From the NCBI RefSeq assembly GCF_042186555.1, contig NC_133328.1, positions 63,181,685-63,245,684 of the forward strand: 64,000 bases of DNA. Direction: 5' to 3'. The DNA is from Aquarana catesbeiana (Eukaryota; Chordata; Amphibia; Anura; Ranidae). The first letter of the stretch is position 1, and every line of letters begins with the position of its first letter. The notes beneath the pieces were generated by a model that saw only the letters and a list, made by a program, of their open reading frames with translations, had not been told where the DNA came from and searched no databases. Of the stretch, positions 44,110 to 52,486 are shown piece by piece. A program made the position numbers and the translations under genes.

Positions 44110-44434
44110 CCCCATTTTCTCATCAAACAACAATTACATCACCCCAAAAGTGTTGTAGCGTTGAGACAATAATCCACACATTCTTGATTAACAATCTTTT
44201 TAATACCTGCACAATCACATGTGCATTTACCAAAGGTTTTTCACACAAACCAACATGTTTGTTGTATACCAATTTGTGTGGTGGCATTATCCAAAATCAA
44301 AATGTCCATTTTATAGAAAACAGGCCTGTGTAAAACCAACAAGAAAGACACAAATCTTGATCTTACAAAGTTCACATTTGGTAGAACTTGAAGGCAATAT
44401 CAGACATGAGTATTTAGGAACTGTGTTTGATATT

Positions 44435-44692
44435 GCGTTCAGATGGGGGGAAATCACCCCTGGAAAAGCCAAATTTGGAAGATGCACACAAATTTCCCAA
44501 TGTCAACATGTGCTACCTGCCATCACGGGGGATCAAGGGATGTGTTTTGGGGGAGCAAGCCCTTCCTCACCGCTACTTTATTATTGAGGAAGGGGTTGCA
44601 CCCCCAAAACGCGTCCATTGATCTCCCGTGATGGCAGATAGCTGGCACACTGTGTGCATCCTCCAAATTTGGCTTTGGGAAAAATCACAAAA
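44435..44692. repeat. Inverted repeat downstream of the Myb-like gene
   Basis: AAAGCCAAATTTGGAAGATGCACACA (about 44465) is complemented by TGTGTGCATCCTCCAAATTTGGCTTT (about 44652-44677), and CTGCCATCACGGGGGATCAA (44517) by its complement near 44616-44635, around a centre at about 44570. It would form a ~110-base-pair hairpin just beyond the stop codon of the Myb-like gene. Its role is unknown. Confidence 0.75.
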
Positions 44693-44742
44693 ACATTTAG
44701 CGCATTGTAGCACACAAAAGAAGAAAGTGATTTGGAGGGGTT

Positions 44743-45986
44743 TTAAACTCGCCCCAAAACATCAATGATGTTTTTATATTTTGGAATAACATCATTTATG
44801 TTTTGCTTGATGATTTCCAATTGTAAATTACACCCCATGATCTACCCGATCAGGATCTGGGCACTTTCGGATGTGAAAGGATCTTCATCCACAACCTCAC
44901 GATCACCTAAAAAGAGAGGAACCCCAAAATAAATTTGGTTTAAAAAAAATGCCACCATCCATCTCTTATCTGAGCGTGTGGTTGCAGACACTCACCTGTT
45001 GTGGTGACTAGTTCCACCACGTCTTCTTCCTCCTGCTCAGCTTGTGTTGGGGGGATTTCCCCTTCTTCCAGAAGGGGGGGGGCTCTGGTCTCCTCAGATG
45101 AGGGGTGTCCTCCGAGTCTTTTCTCCCCTATGTGAAACAAAATGGTATAATTAGCACACAGATATTTAATGTCAGAACTATAAATAGGAAACATTGCTTG
45201 GAAGTGGGGTACAATTGTCAATTTTAGCAGAGTTCCAAGTTGTAATTTGTTGAATGCCCTTTGTCAACCTGCAATACTTTACCTGTTTAGTGTGAGCTTC
45301 ACAGATGTAGCCCCCCCTATAGTATACACTGGAGCACCTGTGTGGCCCCCCTAATAAAAATGGCGTTTTTGTGTCCCACACTAGTGCTCCAGTGTCCAGA
45401 TGTGAAAACAGCTGCTGAGTGTCCTCTCCTTACACAGAATCTAGTTTGCATTTCATTCTAGTAACAAAGCCATCTACACAACCATATTCTTTGAAGACAA
45501 GTCAAGTCAAAATGGTGGCCAAATGCATATGGGCTAAACAATGGTATTTTATATTTGGAACGAAAAATGTTTGATCTGAACGAATAATGTGCCCATGAAC
45601 ATGAAAGTTGCCATTTTAAACTGTACAACAGTTCCTAAAAGCACATGGAGCAGCACGAACATAATAAACATAAAGAATAGGAACACAGCATAACTACTTA
45701 CTTTTTTGCAGCACTCTCCGGATCTTTCTGTACTGCTCATGTTCTCGTAATTTCAGGTCCGACCACCGCTTCCTGAGCTGATCTTTCGATCGTCGTACCC
45801 CGAATTTCCGGTGCAGACTCCTGACCACTTTCGCCATGATCTTGGCCTTTCGGACATTGGGGTTGGGGTAAGGCCCATACTTTCCATCATAGTCGGCCTT
45901 CTTCAGGATGTTTCAGGCCCCGGCCCTTCCTCCTCCTCCTCCTCCTCGTTGCTCCAATTATCACGATCATGCTGTCTATCCGCCAT
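44743..45986 (-). pseudogene. Harbinger Myb/SANT-like accessory protein, three exons
   Basis: Exon 1 45986-45702 (ATG, NWSNEEEEE, frameshift near 45915, then KKADYDGKYGPYPNPNVRKA and FGVRRSKDQLRKRWSDLKLR, the Myb/SANT-like domain), donor GTAAGT. Exon 2 45127-44996 (acidic, Pro-rich), donor GTGAGT. Exon 3 44906-44743, with an in-frame TAG at 44842-44844, then MGCNLQLEIIKQNINDVI...IIDVLGRV to the stop. Exon phases agree at both junctions. In PIF/Harbinger transposons this protein brings the transposase into the nucleus and onto the ends. One frameshift and one nonsense change make this copy defective. Confidence 0.82.
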
Positions 45987-46276
45987 GTGCTCTTCCCCCA
46001 CAGCGCCGAACGAAAAGGGGCGGGGAATAGACTAGAAAGAACGTCAGGGGCGGGCGGAGTTATACGCATGCGCAGTGTGTATAAAGCGTAACACACGTGC
46101 GTCTTACGTACGATCTGTGAGCGGAGGAAGGAGCATCGGAGACGCCGATCGTGATAACGAAGGTAAGATCTAAACTTGGGCCTATACTGCTTCAAAATGG
46201 AAGCCTATATTGTAACAAGATTAGGGGAGTTTGGCCTTACATTAGGGTTTGTCTTGTGTTGTGTCTTGCAGAGAAA
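45987..46276. promoter_or_regulatory. Bidirectional promoter of Myb-like and MADF genes
   Basis: The 290 bases between the two divergent start codons contain GC boxes GGGGCGGGG (46017-46025) and GGGGCGGGCGG (46047-46057), an NRF1-like GCATGCGC (46066-46073), and TATAAA (46080-46085) oriented toward the MADF gene. A 5' UTR intron follows: donor AG|GTAAG at 46163, acceptor TTGCAG at 46271. The GC content is far above the flanks. Confidence 0.7.
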
Positions 46277-47476
46277 ATGGATGGGTTCAACGACCACAAT
46301 TTCCTGCCCCTGTTCATAGACAAGTACAGGGAGCTGCCCTGTCTGTGGCAAGTGAGACACCCCCACTATAACCATAAACAGAAGAGGCAGGCAGCGCTGG
46401 AGAAACTGCTGGAGTTTGTGAAGCCGGTGGTCCCCACAGCAACCATCCCTTATTTAAAAGCTAAAATTGGTGGCCTGAGGAGCACTTATCTAAGGGAGCG
46501 CAAGAAGGTCACAGATTCCCAGAGATCCGGAGCAGCAGCAGATGACGTTTATGTCCCCAGACTGTGGTACTATGAGAGACTGCGATTTCTGTCAGACCAC
46601 ACTGAAGTCAGGGAATCCCTCTCCACTCTTCCTTCCATGCTTCCTTCCACCCCAGCTGAGGCTTCCGATGTCCAACCTGGGACTTCCAGCCAGGAAGAAG
46701 TGGAGGAGCCCAGCTGGAGTCAGGTATAGCATTCTTCTACAGATTTCTGGTCAATAAATAAATTATGTTTACTAGATTTTATTATTGATCACTAATTGCT
46801 GATTGAAAAAAGTGTTTTACATATCAATAGACAGTAGTGGGCACCCAAAACTGGGACAAGAATGAAAAATGCTGGGCTCAGAATGATAGTCAGTTATATT
46901 TGTTAACATTCAATTTGCAGCAGTCAGGAGGTGAAAATTGTGTGTGATTGATGAAAAAAAAATAAAACTATGTCCCTTTTTCATACACAGGAAGACCTCA
47001 GCCAAGAGGAGGTTGTGGAATGTGGCAGTCAGGAGCAGGCGGGGATTAGTGGCAGCCAGGAGGAGGCGGGGCTAAGTGTCAGCCAGGAGAAGCCTGGGAC
47101 AAGTCGCAGCCTGACTGAGTCTCAGGTCCCTCCCCTCCGCCTGCCACATAAACGAGCCAGGAAGACGACTCCGAGTCCCGTGCAGGATTCAGCATTCAGG
47201 CTGATCCAGGAGGCTTCTGCGTCCCTCAGAGCCTTACCAACTCCTGAAGAGGCCTTTGCCTGCATGGCTGCCACCAAATTGCAGGGCATGCAGGAGGGCC
47301 AACGCAGGCTCTCTGAGGACCTTATTTATAAAGTCCTACGTAAGGGGGTGAGTGGGGAACTAACACCCAAGACGGATGTCATTGAGATGGACGATCCTCC
47401 TCCTCCTCCTGCTGCCACAACTCCACCACCAGAGCCACCACGTGGAAGGAGGCGTGGAAAGAAGACCAAAGAGTGA
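46277..47476 (+). CDS. MADF-domain protein, two coding exons, intact
   Basis: Coding exon 1 46277-46723 (149 codons), donor CAG|GTATAG, acceptor TCATACACAG, exon 2 46991-47476 in phase 0; total about 310 residues with no stop or frameshift. Residues ~7-100 form a MADF (Myb/SANT-related) DNA-binding domain: FIDKYRELPCLWQVRHPHYN, KQKRQAALEKLLEFV, YLKAKIGGLRSTYLRERKKV, LWYYERLRFL. Next come a Ser/Gln/Glu-rich linker, a basic PHKRARKTT stretch (likely nuclear signal), a helical BESS-like segment (FACMAATKLQGMQEGQRRLSE, ~residues 237-257), and a Pro-rich, basic tail. MADF proteins bind DNA; here the likely role is in transposition or regulation, by inference only. Confidence 0.8.
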
Positions 47477-47479
47477 TGA

Positions 47480-47650
47480 CCCTGGGTTCAGTCTGGTCTG
47501 ACAGAAGATGCAGTCTCTCGTATGACCACAGCCTGGGGACACAGATGTCATCTGCTGCTTTCCGGATCTCTGGGACTTCTGGACCACACTGCCCTCCCTT
47601 AGATAAGGACTCCTCAGGCCACCAATTTGGCTTTTAAATAATTGATGTCT
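47480..47650 (-). repeat. Inverted partial copy of the MADF exon
   Basis: The complement of this segment matches the MADF coding exon around 46440-46615: the minus strand reads QIGGLRSPYLREG...QKSQRSGKQQ...CIFCQTRLN-like fragments against KIGGLRSTYLRERKKVTDSQRSG in the gene. It starts four bases after the MADF stop codon and is not itself open. Confidence 0.85.
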
Positions 47651-48500
47651 GCCCTGGGGGTACAAGGCTTCACCCACTTCTGCAGTTTCTCCAGCGTTGC
47701 CTCCCTCTTTGTTTATAGTTGTGAGCCCTTAATAAATTTTTGGGGGAAATTCTACTCTCCTGTGTGTGTTTTCATCCAAAAAGGACAGTTTGTTGGTGAG
47801 GATTCAGGTACATTTCTAACATAAAATGTGAAATTAACAAGAGACAACAACACCAAACAATCTCCTACAGATTAAATAGAACAACATATCAATGGTGTTG
47901 TGGGAACTTGTCACAAAAAACACACTCAAACATTTTCGGGAGTACAAATCAAAATCGCAAAAGTAAAAAAAATAAAATAGAAACACAAAAAAAGAATCTA
48001 CATTAAAGCTCAAAAATATATAAAAAATATACAAAAATATGTTGTCAGATGTGAGAAATCAAAATATATTGAGGGAATCCCGATAAATAGTAACGAAAGA
48101 AGTTTGTGAGAAGTGTGTGTGAATATGAGCAGCAAAACTACTTAATTCTTGTCACATTATAAAGAAGAAGAGAGTGCGCTATATTAAACCATTTTTAACA
48201 TTGCAGCGTGACGAAAGTGCTGTATCCATTGCGAACGCTAAGTTTATCAGAATGATCTGTCCCGTCTCGGAATTTCTTCTGAGCATGCGTGGCACTTTGT
48301 GTGTCGGAACAGGCCACACACGGTCGGAATTGACGCGATCGGATTTTGTTGTCGGAAAATTTTATCTCCTGCTGTTCAACTTTGTGTGTCGGAAAATCCG
48401 ATGGAAAATGTCCGATGGAGCCCACACACGGTCGGAATTTCCGACAACACGCTCCGATCGGACATTTTCCACCGGAAAATCCGACCGTGTGTACAGGGCA
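47651..48500 (+). other. Harbinger right end, non-coding
   Basis: Contains a likely poly(A) signal for the MADF transcript (AATAAA in CCTTAATAAATTTTTGGGG, about 47730), an AT-rich stretch, then the right subterminal region (48295-48500) with repeated CACACACGGTCGGAATT and its complements, ending in the terminal inverted repeat. Confidence 0.65.
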
Positions 48501-48503
48501 TTA

Positions 48504-48811
48504 CAGTTATGGACTTTTTTTATGTCAAATTATATGGTGATTATATGCTATATGATTAATATGGTATTTGATTGGCACAGTTTTATTCACTCATTACACA
48601 AGGCAGATTAATTTATGCATGGTCTATAAGCACTGTGTTAATTATTCACGTATTTATTTGTGCACCTGTGTTTTAGCTTGTAATTTTTGCTGATATTGTA
48701 GTGCACATTAATGCTATCACTGGGGGGGGTATGAGCGCCTCTTATTTGTTCTTTTATATCTAAGGGAAGGATCTTATGGGTGAATGGGTATATGAGATCA
48801 AATAATATTTA
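48504..48811 (+). other. PLE-2 right copy 3' end
   Basis: Continues the right arm after the Harbinger insertion. Bases 48602-48811 are present only here and not in the left copy, and run to the second copy of the 15-base flanking word. No ORF. Confidence 0.65.
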
Positions 48812-48826
48812 GTAAGCCAGTAAAAT

Positions 48827-49019
48827 GTAGTAAGTGGATTGCGCTAACTTCTTAAGAATGTATTACCACTCCTAAAAAATCAACAATTGCAAAATTATCC
48901 TTAATACCATGCTGTTCTGTGCCCACTATTGTGTATCCAAATTTTCTTTGAACACATCATAATCCTTATGCAAACATTTACCACTGGTGATAAATACCTT
49001 ATGGTACTGCCAGCAGCTA
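48827..49019. other. Short unclassified stretch
   Basis: Between the PLE-2 block and a MITE, continuing as 49428-49555 after it. AT-rich, no ORF or known repeat recognised. Confidence 0.4.
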
Positions 49020-49022
49020 TTA

Positions 49023-49424
49023 GTCCTCATGCACATGGACGTTTTTACAGCTGCTTTTTTGAGCTTTTTTTGCAGCTTAAAAAGGCCTGTCTATGTTAGT
49101 CTATGGCTTCATGCCCACCTAGGCGTTTTTGAGCTGCAAGTGGCATAAGAGTTTTTAAGCTGTAAAAAAAACCCAGGACCAGTGCGTTCTGAAAGACGTT
49201 TTTCAGCTGTAAAAACGTTCTAACACTGAAAAACGCTCAAAAACGCTCAAAAACGCTGAAAAACGCTCAAAAACGCTCAAAACGCTAACGCGGAAAAACG
49301 CTCAAAAACGCTAAAAAACGCTATTGCAAAAACGCTGAAAAAAGCTGAAAAAAGTTTAAAAAATTCACTGCAAAGATACTGGCGTTTTCATAACGTTTTT
49401 TTAACAGCCTGTGTGCATGAGGGC
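49023..49424. mobile_element. 402-bp Harbinger-type MITE with TTA TSD
   Basis: Termini GTCCTCATGCACATGG and its near complement GTGTGCATGAGGGC, flanked by TTA (49020-49022 and 49425-49427). Inside is a short tandem array of CTCAAAAACG/CTGAAAAACG units (about 49225-49350). No coding capacity. Confidence 0.8.
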
Positions 49425-49555
49425 TTAAAGTGCAAGTGCATAAAAATTAAAATAAAAATATTAGAAAAAATGAAAAATGAAATACGTGCCAATGTTACTC
49501 TCTGACCATTAAATCTCAAATGTCAACATATAAGTGTACAATACAGTGCAATAAA

Positions 49556-50477
49556 TATCCTCAACATATATGTGTACACCACAGTACAATGAATGTCCTC
49601 AGTTAGTTATCACTTCTGTGTAATAGTGACGTTCCTTCTCAATATAAAGTGCTTCTACTTTCACCGCTTAACGTGACTTCACCACCACCTAGTGCAATGG
49701 CCACACACCAGATATATTAGAATATGCGCCTTTGGTTCATTTATTTAGGATAACCACTCTGTTTATGATGGATCCAGTAGCAGCCTTTCCAAGCAGTATA
49801 CTAGTGTCTCTTGCTCTGTTTAGTTCTCATAAAAACATATGGATAGCCATCATAGTGTAGTATGTAACTCTCATTTTATTAAAAAGTTAAAAAACATAGT
49901 TGAACTCACATGTTTTAGTGCCTCTAAACCGGCACCATGCTAATCCAGCCGTGTGTATGGAGAGCAGAGTCTCAATTTGTCTCCCCCTCTATCGCTGTGT
50001 CTCCTCACGGTGGCGTGCGTTCCAAGCCTCACTTTCGTTAGACCGGAAGTGACGAGAAAATTTCCCAGCAGCCTCTATGCGTTTCGCATTATCGTTTGCG
50101 TCATCAGGAAGCTGCTGTTTCTATGCCCGTCCTCTCATTTATACCCCTTTTGGTTGCATGTTGCCCTATCTGCGTGCCAAACAGCTGGAAACGACCGTGT
50201 CACGATACTGGAAGTGGCTGAGCCGCCATCATAACTACTGGATACAATGTCTGCTTTCCGTCAGTATAATTCGTATCCCCTCTGTCCACAATCAATGCCA
50301 GCCTGCCCTGTGTCACGCATTCTATGTATTAAATGGGCACCTCCTGTCTGTCTACCGGGTTCCCACATGCACACAGCTGGATAGCTTTTACAATCTTAAA
50401 AACCCAAACCTATATGAGACTACAAATTCATCCACAATATACTATTTAAATTTAATTAAAAATGCATACCATCTTCG
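49556..50477 (-). other. PLE-1 copy 3 3' UTR
   Basis: Matches 15497-16414 with few differences, including the hammerhead-like motif. Its continuation, with the A-rich tract, is at 55560-55983. Confidence 0.8.
50067..50120 (-). ncRNA. Hammerhead-ribozyme-like motif in PLE-1 copy 3
   Basis: Same fold as in copy 2: GCAGCTTC, CTGATGA, CGCAA/ATGCG stem (one A-A mismatch here), GAAA, CGCATA, GAGGCTGC. Stem I and both core boxes are unchanged between the copies; the only difference is T to A in stem II. Confidence 0.5.
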
Positions 50478-50856
50478 TTAACCACTTGCCGACCGCCTCA
50501 CGCATATATACGTGAGCAGAGCGGCACGGGCAGGCAAAATCACGTACCTGGTACGTGATTGCCTTCCCGCGTGCGGGGGTTCCGATCGGACCCCCCCCCC
50601 CCCGGTGCCAGCTGCGGTCGGCATTTGGCTGGGAGAGTTGAGAGACGAGGGGGAGGCCATCCGATCGTGGCCCCCCCCTCGCGATCGCTCCCAGCCAATG
50701 AGAAACATCCCCTGCCTCTGTATAGTACACAGAGGCAGAGGATGTGATGTCATCTCTCCTCGGCTCGGGAGTTTCCGTTCCAGCGCCGAGGGGAGATGAC
50801 ATGTAAGTAAGTGCACAACACTACACAACACAGTAGAACATGCCAGGCACACTAAA

Positions 50857-50915
50857 CACCCCCGATCCCCCCCCGATCGCCCCCCGATCCCCCCCCAATC
50901 ACCCCCCCCCCTGTC
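50857..50915. repeat. Poly-C/poly-G tracts
   Basis: Repeated CCCCCGATCCCCCCCC; the minus strand has four or more G-runs of at least five bases, so G-quadruplex formation is possible. The same tracts are in derivative B at about 62525-62577. Confidence 0.7.
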
Positions 50916-51390
50916 ACAAACTGACACCAAGCAGGTTTTTTTGTTTTGTTTTGTTTTTTTCCTGATTACTGCATAGTGTCAGTTTGTGACAGTTAGAAGT
51001 GGTAGGGCAGTTAGGTTTAGCCCCCTTTAGGTCTAGGGTACCCCCCTAACCCCCCCTAATAAAGTTTTAACCCCTTGATCACCCCGTCGCCAGTGTCACT
51101 AAGCGATCATTTTTCTGATCGCTGTATTAGTGTCGCTGGTGACGCTAGTTAGGTACGTAAATATTTAGGTTCGCTGTCAGCGTTTTATAGCGACAGGGAC
51201 CCCCATATACTACCTAATAAATGTTTTAACCCCTTGATTGCCCCCTAGTTAACCCTTTCACCACTGATCACCGTATAACTGTTACGGGTGACGCTGGTTA
51301 GTTCGTTTATTTTTTATAGTGTCAGGGCACCCGCCGTTTATTACCGAATAAAGGTTTAGCCCCCTGATCGCCCGGCGGTGATATGCGTCG

Positions 51391-52030
51391 CCCCAGGCAG
51401 CGTCAGATTAGCGCCAGTACCGCAAACACCCACGCACGCACCGTACACGCACCGTACACCTCCCTTAGTGGTATAGTATCTGAACGCATCAATATCTGAT
51501 CCGATGAGATCTATACTAGCGTCCCCAGCAGTTTAGGGTTCCCAAAAACGCAGTGTTAGCGGGATCAGCCCAGATACCTGCTAGCACCTGCGTTTTGTCT
51601 CTACGCCCAGCCCACCCAAGTGCAGTATCGATCGATCACTGTCACTTACAAAACACTAAACGCATAACTGCAGCGTTCGCAGAGTCAGGCCTGATCCCTG
51701 CGATCGCTAACAGTTTTTTTGGTAGCATTTTGGTGAACTGGCAAGCACCAGCCCCAGGCAGCGTCAGATTAGCGCCAGTACCGCTAACACCCACGCACGC
51801 ACCGTACACCTCCCTTAGTGGTATAGTATCTGATCGGATCAATATCTGATCCGATCAGATCTATACTAGCGTCCCCAGCAGTTTAGGGTTCCCAAAAACG
51901 CAGTGTTAGTGGGATCAGCCCAGATACCTGCTAGCACCTGCGTTTTGCCCCTCCGCCCGGCCCAGCCCAGCCCACCCAAGTGCAGTATCGATCGATCACT
52001 GTCACTTTTTTTTGTAGCGTTTTGGTGAAC
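51391..52030 (+). repeat. ~361-bp tandem duplication in piggyBac A
   Basis: CCCCAGGCAGCGTCAGATTA begins at 51391 and again at 51752, and sequence such as TAGTGGTATAGTATCTGA and CCCAAAAACGCAGTGTTAG follows in both. The second unit is partial. Derivative B has the same duplication (about 61390-62060). Confidence 0.85.
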
Positions 52031-52083
52031 TGGCAAGCGCCAGTGGCCTAGTACACCCCGGTCGTAGTCAAACCCGCACTGCA

Positions 52084-52486
52084 GTAACACTTGGTGACGT
52101 GGCGAGTCCCATAAGTGCAGTTCAAGCTGGTGAGGTGGCAAGCACAAGTAGTGTCCCGCTGCCACCAAAAAGACAAACACAGGCCCGTCGTGCCCATAAT
52201 GCCCTTCCTGCTGCATTCGTCAATCCTAATTGGGAACCCACCACTTCTGCAGCGCCCGTATTTCCCCCATTCACATCCCCAACCAAATGCAGTCGGCTGC
52301 ATGAGAGGCATTTATATGTCCTCCCGAGTACCCCTACCCAACGAACCCCCCCAAAAAAGATGTTGTGTCTGCAGCAAGCGCGGATATAGGCGTGACACCC
52401 GCTATTATTGTCCCTCCTGTCCTGACAATCCTGGTCTTTACATTGGTGAATGTTTTGAACGCTACCATTCACTAGTTGAGTATTAG
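52084..52486 (+). pseudogene. piggyBac transposase remnant: N-terminus fused to C-terminal zinc domain
   Basis: One frame reads an N-terminal piggyBac segment (ARRAHNALPAAFVNPNWEPT... PPFTS); a second, overlapping frame ends with KRCCVCSKRGYRRDTRYYCPSC and GLYIGECFERYH, the C-terminal CxxC...CxxC...C...H cysteine-rich domain that binds the transposon ends. The entire DDE catalytic core between them is absent. It cannot transpose itself but keeps the DNA-binding part. Derivative B has the same structure, so the deletion predates both insertions. Confidence 0.8.

Larger units (their letters stand above)
40592..48500 (+). mobile_element. 7.9-kb PIF/Harbinger transposon with three genes
   Basis: Termini TAGGGCGTACACACGGTCGG (left) and TGCCCTGTACACACGGTCGG (right, read inward), flanked by TTA (40589-40591 and 48501-48503). 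The left palindrome arm has the empty site GCATTCTTACAGTTATGG (about 34793-34810, complement). Subterminal regions repeat CACACACGGTCGGA and TCCGACA motifs. Genes: HARBI1-type transposase (+), Myb/SANT-like protein (-), MADF protein (+). A solo LTR sits in the transposase. Confidence 0.9.
33407..48811. mobile_element. PLE-2 head-to-head dimer block with nested Harbinger
   Basis: GTAAGCCAGTAAAAT occurs at 33392-33406 and again at 48812-48826, which I read as a 15-base target-site duplication. Between them are two PLE-2 copies in opposite orientation with their 5' sides touching at about 37500-37890 and 3' UTRs pointing outward. Without the Harbinger transposon the block is about 7.5 kb. Inverted and partially duplicated copies are known for Penelope-like elements. 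Confidence 0.65.

Noticed and set aside
50857..50915. Assembly gap or vector-like homopolymer region
   Set aside because: The same C/G tracts occur in the related element B at 62525-62577, so they are genuine parts of the family.
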